Source of the DNA: Caenorhabditis remanei
Lineage: Eukaryota > Nematoda > Chromadorea > Rhabditida > Rhabditidae
Direction: 5' to 3'
Length of the DNA: 64,000 nucleotides
Assembly: GCF_010183535.1 (NCBI RefSeq)
Contig: NC_071328.1
Location: forward strand, 5,952,001-6,016,000
In this document: positions 12,792-23,510 of the stretch, piece after piece
Layout: every line of letters starts with the position of its first letter
Numbering within the stretch: the first letter of the stretch is position 1
Notes under the pieces: model-generated
Database searches by the model: none
Told to the model about the DNA's origin: nothing
Seen by the model: the letters and a program-made list of their open reading frames with translations, nothing else
Program-made: the position numbers and the translations under genes

Positions 12792-14620
12792 TTAATCATC
12801 GTCACGAATTGTGAATGTGCTTCGTTCATGTTTCGAGGGAATGATCACGGTGACAGCTGATTTCATCTGGCTGTGTCCGACTGTTGGTCTCGGGAAGCAT
12901 CCGCATAGCAAAGTATCGATTAGCTCTCTTCTAGTGCTCTTGATACCAAGAATAGATGACAAAGGCATGAGAAATGGGCCCAGAAATGTCAAAGCGTACC
13001 AAGTGGTGCCAAATGAGCTAGGCATAGGGACACCTAAAAATCGAAAAAGATTCAAAAACAGCTGAACTACAAAACTTACCAAAATAAAATTCAAAAGATA
13101 AGAGCAATAGCGGTAACGAAACAAGAACTGGAATCACAGATTGAATCAGCAAACTTTGAGTTAACTGAACTCGTTTCGATTGGACATCTGAAAACATCAA
13201 CACACATTATGCACTTCAAAATATCAAAATCACTTTTGCTCTCACGTTCAAAGTGTTTCACAAATCGAAGAATCACACAATTCACAATAATTGCGGCAAA
13301 ATTGAACATCAGTGTAGAGAAAATCTGTAACGAAAAAAGTTCAGCCAATATTCAAAGAGTGATATGCGTCGAAGGCGCGCCAGACTCACCCTAACAAGTT
13401 CCATTCCATTACTAAATCGTAGTGTGTAACATACATCATTCTTCTTGTTTTCACCGAATGGATAGTTGAGAAATGCGTAAATAATCTGGAAAATCAATCA
13501 TATTGTGATAAGTGGAGGAGAAGTGAGGCTCCGCCCATTTTTGCAATTCTCTCTTTTCTGCAAATGATTATAAAAAGTTCAATTGAACGCCTCAAATTTG
13601 CAAGAATAGGCGGAGCCTATGAGGCAGAAACTTACAAAAATAATTGTAACTATGGTGTGAACGTTTATAACAAACCAAGGAGATGGATGACCTTTCAGCA
13701 CAACAGTACGGTAACGGTATAGAGAAACTGCCTGAAAAAATGAGAAATAGGGAAGAATTGGTAACTTTGAGATGTGTCCCTCATTGGTTTGAGTTTTTGA
13801 TATGTATTGTGCACGCCCGATTCTTACAACCGCGCTCTACCGAAACCAAAGAAAAATGGGTGCGGAGGTGAGAGACTCAGAGAAAAAGAGTCATTTTTCA
13901 AGGGAATTTCGGTGAAGCGCAGTTGCAAGAACTGGGTCGAGCTAATCATTGAAAACTTGTTTATGTGACCTTTTCCTGGGTTACTGTAGCTCTTGGAAGG
14001 TCGTTTTCTTATCTGGAAGTACACCACGTTTCAGGTTCTGCAGTAAACCAGGAAAACGTCCTACAAAAAATTGTCAGTTGTAAAAACGGATAACTAGATA
14101 TATTCTAAAAAAAGCAAAACATTTTGATTTCTGTAACTTTGAAGAACTCACAAACGGTAAAACTTGATATGCAGAAGTTGTCGAACTACAGAAATTTTTG
14201 AGAAAGGAACAAAGAAAAATAGAATAAACAGGTTGATGACCTGCTTGTAGATTGAAAACCATCCAGGATTGGAATAAAATCAGAGGAATATTCAGAAGGA
14301 ATGAGCCAACTGTTACGAATACTATAGTGCTCTGAAAATGAAAGATTTTATTTCATTGAATTATCGATAGAGCGCACCTTCAAAGACATCCAAATCGCTC
14401 GTTTCAGTCTCACAAATATGACTAGAAAAGTGCTGAGAAGCCATGAAGTTGCATTTAAACTTAATTCTACAGTAATTCTGTCTCGATATGACATTGGAGT
14501 TACAGTAAGATCGAATAGAGAATAGTTGTTTGGGAAGGGGGAATTGTAGAAATCTAGAGGGGTTGAAGATGTTGATGGGAGGGATGATGAGGTGGAGAAG
14601 GGGGATGTAGATGTTTCCAT
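12792..14620 (-). CDS. Nematode seven-transmembrane chemoreceptor-like GPCR
   Basis: ATG at 14620. Exons (complement) 14378-14620, 14152-14331, 13636-13731, 13390-13485, 13234-13324, 13080-13187, 12792-13033; all phases close, giving about 351 residues. An N-terminal Ser/Thr/Pro-rich extracellular stretch is followed by seven hydrophobic segments. After TM3 comes SLYRYRTV, where class A receptors have DRY. Before TM6 is KRVQLTQSLLIQSVIPVL, a layout typical of nematode serpentine receptors. A TM7-type segment with LSSILGI precedes a short basic tail. I cannot assign the subfamily. Such proteins usually act in sensory cilia. Two inverted-repeat elements sit in intron 2 (13732-14151) and one in intron 3. 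The stop is only about 190 bases from that of nepr-1, so the two genes converge. Confidence 0.85.
13527..13621. repeat. Hairpin element with GGCTCCGCC ends
   Basis: In intron 3 of the chemoreceptor, the sequence GAGGCTCCGCCCATTTTTGCAA (left) returns as its imperfect reverse complement TTGCAAGAATAGGCGGAGCCT (right), about 50 bases apart. The CTCCGCCCA core also occurs near 39155. It is probably a small foldback repeat. Confidence 0.6.
13821..13931. mobile_element. MITE copy 1 (TTCTTACAACCGCGCTCTACCGAAA ends)
   Basis: A 111-base unit in intron 2 of the chemoreceptor. Its first 25 bases are an imperfect reverse complement of its last 25. A second copy with the same termini is at 49551-49660. 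It is non-coding; short length, paired termini and two copies in unrelated introns fit a MITE. The parent transposon family is not identified. Confidence 0.8.
13971..14055. repeat. GGGTTACTGTAG hairpin, copy 1
   Basis: TTTTCCTGGGTTACTGTAG at the left and its near-perfect reverse complement at the right enclose about 47 bases. It belongs to a family repeated at 16361, 16911 and 50588 in this window. It lies directly next to MITE copy 1, in the same intron. Confidence 0.65.
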
Positions 14621-15413
14621 TGTTCTGGAATTAATTCGAGATAATGGAATTAATTCATACCAGAGTAACGGCGATACTCAACGGAAAATGAGAGCTTTTT
14701 TTAAACCGACCAGACACCTCAATTTTCAAAACAATAAAGAAGTTTTTGCATTTTTTCGATAATCGGAAAGCTTCGAACTAGATATTTTGTTTTGTAGTTG
14801 ACTGTTTTTTGTAAAGATCCTCCGTGGGTTACTGAAGATTTCTATTCCAAGATCTTTCGAGAAAGGAAATGATTGGAGCAAAGTTTCCGCGTCTCATAAA
14901 AACCAGGAGTTCCGTATATAATTGTTTTGAAACATTTAGAATTAAAGTTTGAAGCAATGTGATGATTTGTAGACCCACAAAATTTTTTGATGAAAAGAAG
15001 GAAATGAAAAAAATGAAAAAATGATGGAAAAATGGCTAAATTTGAGAGCTCGTTATTTTTGGAAATTGGCAATTTCAGAAATTATTGAGCACAAACCTTG
15101 ATTTCTATTTTTGTATTTAATACCTTTTTGTGAAAAAAACCACTCTAAGTTACTGTGGGTCTTCGAAGTTGTCGGATGTTTACTCCTTACTGCGAAACGT
15201 CGTTTCGACCTGAATGGACAAAGAAAGGTTCGTATATAAAAGTGTTTTATTATTGAAAGAAAGATTTAGATTTGTAAAGCTTGAAACAGGAGAAAATGGA
15301 GAGAAATTCCAATTCTTCGTATCCGGAAACAATCTCAAAAAGAAAAAAGTTCTAAAAGAAAAATTCGGAAAAATCTATTTTTTCAACTTGATGTCTCTCG
15401 ACAATTCTAGAAA

Positions 15414-15683
15414 TCATAAATACTTTGATAGAAATCAGTCTTATATATAAAAGACAATTGGGCGTTGTCTGTCTGTCTGAGGCACTGTCCGCAACGGTTT
15501 TGGAAAGAAAGGCGAAACTGAGCCAGCGGGCAAAACCGAACTGGAGTGCTTTGGACAACGACCGCCGCTTTAGACCACTCGGCCATGCGGGCACATTTGT
15601 GAAGGGGTTGCCACGTAAATGAGAAGAGGCCAGCCGACTGAACCGCCGAAGGCGGGCAGATAGGCTGGTCATAAATACTTTGA
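15414..15683 (-). mobile_element. tRNA-related retroposon (SINE-like) with 15-bp target duplication
   Basis: The 15 bases TCATAAATACTTTGA occur exactly at 15414-15428 and again at 15669-15683, bracketing a 240-base insert. On the minus strand the insert carries CATGGCCGAGTGGTCTAAAG, a perfect Pol III A box (TGGCCGAGTGG, complement of 15575-15585) as in tRNA-Leu/Ser. About 35 bases further on is a weakened B box (GTTCGGTTTTGCC). A TATATAAGAC-type tail lies at the opposite end. The target duplication is the mark of target-primed retrotransposition. The tRNA-like part starts about 75 bases inside the element, so it is not a textbook SINE head. There is no coding capacity. Confidence 0.75.
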
Positions 15684-16360
15684 AATTTTCCTAAAAGCAA
15701 GACATTTTTATGAACTGTCTAGACTCTTTGCCCCCAATTCAATTGAATGACTGATTACTCCAATTGATTTTTCAAGAAAACTAGTTCATTGGAATCAAGA
15801 ATTCCTATAAAAATCTAGAATTTCCGGGAACACAAACCTCATAAAATGTTTTGAAAGTCTCAATTTCAGACAATTCCTTTCGAGATCTTCGACATTCTCC
15901 GTGAATGAGAGGCTAATTGAATGAAAATGAATCATAGAGTGCAGACGAAAACAATTATAAAATCAAAACATTTTATATGATTCATTGTTTTTCTTTTCAC
16001 GAATTATTGAGAAATTGAGTCTCCAAGGACTGCTGAAACGTTGCTTGTTTTTTGATTTCAGAAGCCAATGAGGCAGTAGAAAAAGCACGTAAAACGCACG
16101 GGGAGAGGCCCCCGATAATTGAATATTCAGGAAGTTTGATATATCACAGACTCCAAAAAACGAATAGAAACACAAATTGACATGGATCTGGATCATTGGT
16201 TGGAGCATTCTAAGATCACAGGGAATTTATGACGTGAGCTTCTGCTAAAATTGACGAATTTCGACATAGTATTTTGGTATCAGAAGTAATTTCAATTATC
16301 TGAAATTTTGGAATAATATAGAAAAAGTCTGGGTCTCTATTGTTGTGATTTGCAACTTCT

Positions 16361-16436
16361 TGGATTACTGTAACGCTAAGAAACTTTACGTTCTTGTGTG
16401 AAAGAGCGGCGCCTTCAAGCAGCTACAGTAACCCAG
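16361..16436. repeat. GGGTTACTGTAG hairpin, copy 2
   Basis: TGGATTACTGTAAC at the left and GCTACAGTAACCCA at the right form an inverted pair about 50 bases apart. It is part of a dispersed family also seen at 13971, 16911 and 50588. Confidence 0.6.
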
Positions 16437-16910
16437 AGAGTGCTCGTTGAAAAGTTTTCTGAAACAAAAAGCTTACTTCATAATCCATAACTATCAAATT
16501 TCATAGAACATTTTAGGCAGCCGTGACACACTATCAGAATTCACTAGTTTTCACTGAAATCCTTTAAAAACAAGACATTTTCATATGACGTCATTAGACT
16601 TCTAATGGTCAAGAAAAGGTGGCAAAACTCAATTTTCGAACAAGCATGACTATATTTATATGAAATGAGATGCTTTAATAACTTTCAGAACGCAAAAAAA
16701 GAAAAAGGGAAGGCCATTTTTCCATAGTTGGATGAGTTTGGATCACATGGAATTGAAAATTTTTGGTCGTTCAGAAATAGTTGCAAAAAGTGAAAAAGAA
16801 GGAAGTTCAGACTACAAATATCACGGGGAGATATGATGATTTTGAGGTTGAGAAGTTTCTAAATAATCTATCTTCTTTAAATTTTTCAGCTTTGTTTGCT
16901 TGGAATGCTT

Positions 16911-16995
16911 CTTGGGTTACTGTAGCTATCTGGAGAAGAACGCTCATTTGAAAAGTGTAAATGAGAAGTCCAATTCCATGAACTACAGTAATCCA
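16911..16995. repeat. GGGTTACTGTAG hairpin, copy 3
   Basis: CTTGGGTTACTGTAGCT at the left is mirrored by AACTACAGTAATCCA at the right. The internal ~50 bases are not conserved with the other copies, so only the ends are shared. Confidence 0.6.
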
Positions 16996-17678
16996 TCGAG
17001 TATTCTTACTAAAAATAATCAACTGTGAAAACGCAGATCTAGAGTTGAATATTTCAAGAATTATTTAATTGGTTTAAAAAACTACAATTTTACAAGAAAG
17101 TGACCAGTCACTCACTTCAGACCGCATCCCCCTACACCAAAGATTACCTGCCCCGTCACAACCAAAAAATTTCTGTGAAAAATAAATACGAATAGCAAAA
17201 TTATGGGGGTCTGTAGGGAGGTAACTATAGTGTCTAACAGCCCGGTAGACTGATCCTAAACCTCGTGTACCCGGAAAACAAACTTCAGGGCGAAAGAAAG
17301 AAGTAGGCGGTTGTAAATATGTGTATAAATATAATTGAATTGGATTGCAACTTTCCTCTCTTTTTTTCATTCTCGACGACTTCAGTGGGTTTGAATTTTG
17401 GCTTCTGGAAGTAAACTACTTCTGAGTAAGAGTGAAAGGGAGAGAGGGGGAAGAGGGAAACTCTCGATTTGGGTTTTGGAATTGATCTCCTATTGAGGTC
17501 AACTCTTTGCTAACTAAATTCATTTCCTCAAACTGAATTTCTGAAAATAGAAGTGTAGACTCGAAATGTAATGAAAATTTATTATTTATTTTATTTTTAA
17601 AATGAAATTCAATCGTTTTCTTCGCGGAATTCCAGCCAAAAACGAGTGACAATATCCCAGAAACCATCAGAAGCTAGT

Positions 17679-19538
17679 TTACTCCAGATATTTCGTGTAG
17701 AATTGCTTGATTTCATAGAAAGTGACTCCCTCCATCGGTTCTTCTTCTTCTGGTTTCTTACAGAGAAATGCGACGATGTTCTTGTGATCTTCGGAAGATC
17801 CTTTCGCACTCTGCACCAGTTGTTCAGCACAATGACGTTCGTCGGTACACTTTTTCAATATGATTCTTCCTTCGGCTTGTAGTTCCATCAGGGATCGAAT
17901 GACTGGTCGGACCGCCTGGAATTCAGAGATTTTCTCGGCATAGAAAAAGTCATTATTTTACCTTATTTCTCATTTTTTGATTATCCAACTCATCGAGAAC
18001 ATTCGACGGAAGAATGCAAATGAAATCATCAATATCCCAAATCTTATGAGCAAATCTAGTTTTGTTGAGTATTGTGTCAGTATCCATGAGCACATAAACA
18101 GGTCGCCAATCCTCGCGATTCGACAAATCACTGATTTTCTCAGCGAGCGCCTCTATTGGAATATCCATACGTTTCGATTCGGTTTGATTGATTCGACGGA
18201 GGAGGGGTTGGCCTTTTTGCTTCAAAAGTTCCATTGTTGGGTGACCGATTCGAAGGAGATTATGAACAAGTTGACTCAATATCTGGATAGATGGCTCAGA
18301 ACTATTTATCATTGGAATTGGAGTAGAAGAGTCTTCCAGAAGATGTTCTGAAGCGAACAAGGAGTTGATATGATCCATGACCAAATCGTTGAGTTCATTC
18401 CACTTCTAAAGGTAGACAATTGGCAAGATTTCATTTCGCAGAAAAACTCACTGCTTTTGCAAAAACAGACAAAGAAAGAAAATATGGTTCTTTCTTTACC
18501 AGATTCTCACTTCCAAACACTTCTCCAGCATCGCAAATCCATAAAATCACTTCAGAAAGCAGAGATTTTGTGGTTTCTGACTTTGAATAATACTCCAAAT
18601 AAAACGATGAAATAACGTCGAAGCAGTCAAGAAATTGATTGTCTGAAAAATGTTTAGTGATTGTTAAAATTCAATTATTGGTGGAACTCACATCCAAATT
18701 TTTTATAAGCCAACTTGGCAACTAATCGGCAAACTCCCAGTATCATCGGCCAATCTTTTTCACTTTCAACTTCCGTTTTGAACTGATTTATCAATTTAAG
18801 TCCAGCGAGCTGATGATCCACACGTTTCGGATTCTCATTCAACGCCCAATTACAGAACTCCGTGAGGAACTTATCTCCGTCAGCCTTGCCGAGAAAATCA
18901 TTCAAATCCGAGCTCTTTTTTTGAGGAATTTCAGCCAGTTGACTTAAAACCATCAATTTCAGTTTAGTAGCATAATCGGCGCCGTTCATAGTTACAGACA
19001 ACATATGGAAAGCTCTTCCATGTCTTGAATCCAACTCGATAGCTCTCGAATAGAACCCAGGCGCCAGAAGCTTCTGAATTTCTCCATCTGGCATATATCG
19101 GTGAAGATCAGCAATGAAGAGATTCCAGAGTGCTGAATACTCGTTTTTCGTTGTGAAAAATAACATTTCTTGAAGTTCTCCACAGAACATTGTCAGCAGA
19201 GTGACGGTTTCCATCGAGTTATCGTCTTCCTGAAAGTAAACAGTGAGCTTGAATGTATTTTGCAGTTTATAACGTACCCTGATGAAAAACTGAAACGGAT
19301 GATAGTATCCGACGATCCATAACTTGTTGATGCTACTTGAACAATCGATATCTTGTTTCATAAGCGATAGAAGCTGTTTTCGAGCTCTGAAAATGTGAAA
19401 AAAAGAACAGTAGTTAGTGAAAAATTCAGCTCACTTTCTACGCAACAAAGCCATCACTGGAGAATGAACAGTTTCCGTTTGTCCATATTTTTCTAACTGT
19501 TGGCAATATCTTTTGAATTTTTCTGCGTCTTCTGACAT
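17679..19538 (-). CDS. smg-5: SMG-5, nonsense-mediated mRNA decay factor
   Basis: ATG at 19538 just after a TTTTCAG acceptor. Exons (complement) 19435-19538, 19278-19386, 18692-19229, 18452-18642, 17962-18405, 17679-17915; about 540 residues. The N-terminal half has the 14-3-3-like/helical-repeat layout of SMG5/6/7, including the run LAPGFYSRAIELDSRHGRAF (TPR-like) followed by HMLSV. The C-terminal ~190 residues form a PIN-like domain: VYVLMDTDTIL, then ICILPSNVLDELDNQK and a terminal helix. The PIN fold of SMG5 lacks a full catalytic site; here TDT and DELD acidic residues are visible but I cannot judge activity. The protein promotes dephosphorylation of UPF1/SMG-2. It diverges from the COMM/dhod-1 cluster across about 580 bases. 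Confidence 0.93.
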
Positions 19539-20115
19539 TTTTTGCCTGAAAATCAATTTATTTCAACCTTTTAAAGTTTTACAAAAGGTTTTCGTAGTTT
19601 CAACTGTGGAAAGAAAGATTTTTAAAGTGTAGAAACACTAAAGCAAAAAGAATATATAGAGCGATGTATTCATTTTTTCAAAGACACATTTTTATAGAAA
19701 AAAAAAGGAATTTCAGCCAAAATTGGTGCGCCAAAACTGTCAAAAACTGTGGTGGAAGAGAAAACTCTATTGGTGGCCGTGGAAGAAGGAACGTCAAAAT
19801 TTGAGAAAGAGAAAACCAACGTCAAAAATTTTTTTTGCTCTTTTTCGTTACCTTTTTTTACAAGTTTTGTATTTTTAAAAATATTGAAAAACAGTCACTT
19901 TTAGCCAATTCGGTAAGATTTCGATGACTCTGTCAAAATAATACCTTGAAAAGTTAAGAAATAACAAAAAATTTGTTGTTTTTTTCTCAAAACGGCAGAA
20001 GTCACTTAGAAACCGCTGCTAGCCATTCATTATTTTGATGATTATCAGTTTATTTTCTCAGAATTGTTCTCACACATTGTAGTTTTTCATAACTTTTTTC
20101 CTATTTTCAGATTGT
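19539..20115. promoter_or_regulatory. Divergent promoter region, smg-5 and COMM/dhod-1 cluster
   Basis: 577 bases between opposite ATGs, AT-rich, with T-rich runs on the plus strand. It must hold start signals for both genes unless they are further trans-spliced outrons. The plus-strand side ends in TTTTTTCCTATTTTCAG (acceptor ending at 20110) five bases before the ATG, which fits trans-splicing. No specific factor site is claimed. Confidence 0.55.
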
Positions 20116-20689
20116 ATGTCATCAGAGGCTGGACAGCAAACAGTAAAGAAGAAACTCAAATCATACGACTACAGCATTAGAGTATGTTTCTTTTTCTTCC
20201 CCAAAGAAGTCTGTGATCTGTGACCTGAAACCTTCTCACTTTGTTCCCCTCCAGTTTATCATTTTTCTCTCGCCGATCAAATCTTCGCTATCGGCGCGGC
20301 GTTAGACAGATAGCATGCTGCAAACACATTGATGTTTCACATGAATTTATTGGCCTAAAACCACTGATAGAATGTAGGCAAAAACATCGCTCTCAGTCTG
20401 TGTGTTTTTTGTGACTTTCAAGATTTATTTGAAGCTAAAAGCTTGGGACAACTTCCCACCTTTTATGTGTTGAAAGATGTTTTTGGTTCTTCAGGCGTCC
20501 GCTACCTGTGACTCGTCTCCCAATCTTTTTCAACCGTTCTTCCAACTCGTTCTTCATTACGAAGACGGAGAAACGCAGGTTCTTGACTTCACTCCTGAAC
20601 AGGTAAAGACCGCCTCCTAATTTTCCACAAGTATTTGGCAATTTCAGCTCGAAAAGTTTGTCGCCGGCCTCAATAAATCAACAAAATGA
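20116..20689 (+). CDS. COMM-domain-only protein (COMMD6-like)
   Basis: Exons 20116-20181, 20495-20602, 20648-20689, all phase 0; 71 residues. After a short basic leader comes LKSYDYSIRASATCD, then FFQLVLHYEDGETQVLDF and TPEQLEKFVAGLNK, the pattern of a COMM domain: a Trp/Tyr-led strand, a central hydrophobic strand, and a helix after an acidic turn. Like human COMMD6 it lacks the N-terminal helical domain of longer COMMD proteins. COMMD proteins form the Commander complex, which recycles endosomal cargo; that role is by family only. The stop codon overlaps the next gene's start as ATGA (20686-20689), so exon 3 must also be part of the dhod-1 message or its leader. It is probably the first cistron of an operon. 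Confidence 0.85.
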
Positions 20690-22089
20690 ATCAAAATGCC
20701 GATCGTAAATATATCTACTCAAAATTGCCACCTGGCGCCATCAGCAGATCAACAGTAATCGTTCTCGCCACAGGAATCGCTGGATACTCTGCCCTAGAAC
20801 TATTATATGGATCAGAAACATTCTACAAGAAGGCTGTAATGCCAATGGTTCATAAATTCGTTGATGGAGAAGAATCACATAAATGGGCGGTTCGAGCCGC
20901 TTCGTGGGGACTTCTTCCACGTTTCGGATGGAATCGAAAAGAATATCCAGAACTGAAATGTGAATTATTCGGAAGAGAGTTCAAGAACCCCATCGGTCTT
21001 GCTGCTGGATTTGATAAAGATGGACAGGCAATCACACAGCTCGCTAAGAATTCAGGATTTGGTCTGATCGAAATCGGATCGGTCACTCCGATACCTCAAC
21101 CTGGAAATAATCGGCCAAGAGTGTTTCGATTACTGGAAGACGAAGGAGTAATTAATCGATATGGATTCAATAGTGACGGAGTTGGAAGAGTACATCAAAG
21201 AGTTCGAAGTGCAAGAGATTCGTGGGTTCCAGAAGAATACGCATATTTCGGAGTGAATTTGGGAAAGAATAAGATGACAGAAGATGCAAAGTGAGTAAAT
21301 TTCACAGATTTCTCATTTTTCTCAAATCACATCACTAAATTTTGAAGTTTTTAATGAGAATTAGTCATTTTTAGAGCATGAGTCACCATGTTAACGACTA
21401 AAATTGATAAAATGTTTCAGGTTAGATTACGAAATTGGAGTGAACTATTTTGCTCCACATTGCGACTATCTCGTTCTCAATGTCTCATCTCCGAATACTC
21501 CAGGACTCCGAAGCATGCAGAAGAAGGGTGACCTCGAGAAGCTGTTAGCATACGTCAGAGATGCTCTGAATATGCACAAACTGGAGAAGAGGCCACAAGT
21601 ATTTCTGAAGATTGCCCCGGATCTTATTGAGTCTGAAATGAAAGATATTGCTCAAGTGGTAACGAATAAAAAGTACGGAGTCGATGGAATCATTGTGTCA
21701 AATACTACAATTGCACGACCAGACTACTTGAGATCTGAGAATAAAGCTGAAACTGGAGGATTGAGTGGAGCACCGGTTAGAGAGATCAGTACGGAATGTG
21801 TCAGGAAAATGTACAAACTTACCAATGGTCAGATTCCAATCATCGGATGTGGCGGAGTGTTCAGCGGCGAAGATGCGTATGAGAAGATTCGGTATGAATG
21901 ATAACTCGCGGTCATTATTCATCTCTTGTTTTCAGCGCCGGAGCCAGTCTCGTTCAATTATATTCTGCATTTGTCTACGAAGGATTTCCAGTAATTGGAA
22001 AAATCAAACGTGAACTGGCAGAACTTTTGAAACGAGACGGATACACACATATATCGGAAGCAGTTGGAGCTGATCACCGGCAGAAATAG
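20686..22089 (+). CDS. dhod-1: Dihydroorotate dehydrogenase, mitochondrial class 2
   Basis: Exons 20686-21290, 21421-21891, 21936-22089; about 409 residues. A short leader ([13 protein letters not shown]) and a hydrophobic segment [20 protein letters not shown] anchor it in the inner mitochondrial membrane. Then come the class-2 hallmarks: [66 protein letters not shown] and [17 protein letters not shown]. The enzyme oxidises dihydroorotate to orotate with FMN and ubiquinone, the only mitochondrial step of pyrimidine synthesis. The start is chosen because it gives the full N-terminal anchor; it overlaps the COMM stop by four bases. The acceptor at 20641-20647 may serve both cis-splicing to COMM exon 2 and trans-splicing for this gene. 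Confidence 0.95.
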
Positions 22090-22367
22090 ATTTATTATTA
22101 AACAATGTTTTTAGTTTTTATTTCTTTTTTCATGTTGCCTTCCTTATTTATGGGTCGTTTCATCCCGATTTTATGCAAAATTGTGCCTTCTTCACGAGAT
22201 TATGTTAATTAGGGGTATTTTAAGTACATATTTATATTTAAATGAAGGTTTTCCTAGAGAGTTCAAATATTTCTCTCTGTTTTTCGGTTGCTGGCCGTTT
22301 CCTTATTATTTCTTCTTTTTATTCAAAAATGATTCACAACATTCCGGAAATTTAGGGTTCATCAAGC

Positions 22368-22846
22368 ATGCCGGATCTCCGTGTTATTTCTCTCGAAGAG
22401 GTCGCCAAGCACAACTATGAAGGTATCGAAAAGTCGTGTTGGATCGTTATTTCAGGAAAGGTTAGTGAAGAACACCTCCAAGGAACGCCAGAATTTGAGA
22501 AAATTTCCAGGTTTACGATGTGACCAAATTCCTGAACGAGCATCCGGGAGGAGAAGAAGTCATCTCTCAATTGGCTGGAAAAGACGCAACAGTTGGATTT
22601 CTTGATGTCGGACATTCGAAGGATGCTATCGAAATGACCAAAGAATATCTCATCGGACAACTTCCAGAATCTGAAGCTGCAACTACTACCACTGCTCCAA
22701 AGACAACTTCCACTCAAAAGAAATCATCGTCGTCGTTTTTCAAAGATTTCACTGATATCATGACATCTCCAACCTGGACTAATTTCTTGATTCCGGTCTC
22801 CATGGGAATCGTCGTCTATGTCGTCTACAAGTTCCTCTTCAACTGA
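22368..22846 (+). CDS. cytb-5.2: Cytochrome b5, tail-anchored
   Basis: Exons 22368-22460 and 22511-22846; about 142 residues. The heme-binding core is clear: [25 protein letters not shown] with the HPGG histidine, and a second ligand in [10 protein letters not shown] Thr/Ser-rich linker leads to a C-terminal hydrophobic anchor ([17 protein letters not shown]), so it sits on the ER or mitochondrial outer membrane facing the cytosol. The family donates electrons to desaturases and other oxygenases. It starts 279 bases after the dhod-1 stop. An AAATTTAG acceptor ends 12 bases before the ATG, which suits trans-splicing within an operon. The symbol rests on my memory that dhod-1 and cytb-5.2 are neighbours in C. 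elegans. Confidence 0.88.
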
Positions 22847-23064
22847 ATTCCACGTCTCCACCAACCAAATGCGTTTTTGAAATGATCTTACTCTCATGCT
22901 TCCTATTTCGGTTTTTTCCATAGCTTTGACTTTAATTAAAATGTGATAAAAATGATCTGTTTCAAGAGTTTTTTATTACTGAAACTGGTGAAAATCCCTC
23001 ACATTTATCAGAAGAGTTACGAAATTGAAGAACAAATTGAAATAAGCTTTTTCTTTCAGAGAAA

Positions 23065-23510
23065 ATGATTCGTCAACTATATCGTCCACTTTTAAGTATG
23101 TTTAAAACGAGAATTCTAAAAAAAAAATTAATAAAACGAGAAAAAAAGTGAAAATTAACCAATAAAAAAAAAGTGAAAATTAACCAATAATGTGTTCGTG
23201 GATAATTTTGAGCTTGTTGCTTTGTAATTTGTAAAAATATGCTTTGTAAAAATTACGAAATCTGTTCATTCTAGATTCCACACGAAGATTTGCCGATGTA
23301 CCGAAGAAGAATCTAAAAGAGAAGGCAATGGTCGACAAAACTCCAAAAGGGGCTCTCGACAAAACAGAAGAAAAACAATTCGAAGATCCTCATCTGAAAA
23401 AGCATCCAGGAGGAGTGAACAAGAATACTGGAGAAGTCGGTGGACCAGCAGGACCCGAACCAACTAGATACGGAGATTGGGAACGAAAGGGACGAGTCAC
23501 TGATTTCTAA
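23065..23510 (+). CDS. Succinate dehydrogenase assembly factor 4 (SDHAF4)
   Basis: Exons 23065-23095 and 23275-23510; about 88 residues. [10 protein letters not shown] followed by STRRF forms a short, Arg-rich mitochondrial presequence. The C terminus, [19 protein letters not shown] followed by a final acidic-aromatic residue pair, is the diagnostic SDHAF4 signature. The family binds flavinylated SDHA and protects it before complex II assembly. It follows cytb-5.2 by 218 bases, with TTTCTTTCAG five bases before the ATG, so it looks like the last gene of the cluster. An AATAAATAAATGA run follows the stop. Confidence 0.92.

Larger units (their letters stand above)
14621..17678. other. 3-kb repeat-rich intergenic region between two minus-strand genes
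   Basis: Contains the tRNA-related insertion at 15414-15683 and two GGGTTACTGTAG hairpins (16361-16436, 16911-16995). Single half-copies of the same motif occur near 14826 and 15150. The remainder is AT-rich with no supportable coding exon. Upstream signals for the chemoreceptor (ATG at 14620) should lie at the left end. The right end is the 3' flank of smg-5. Confidence 0.6.

Noticed and set aside
15352..15700. Overlapping minus-strand open frames with a MAEWSKA stretch
   Set aside because: The peptide is just the translation of the tRNA-like A box (ATGGCCGAGTGGTCTAAAGC) inside the retroposon; not a protein gene.
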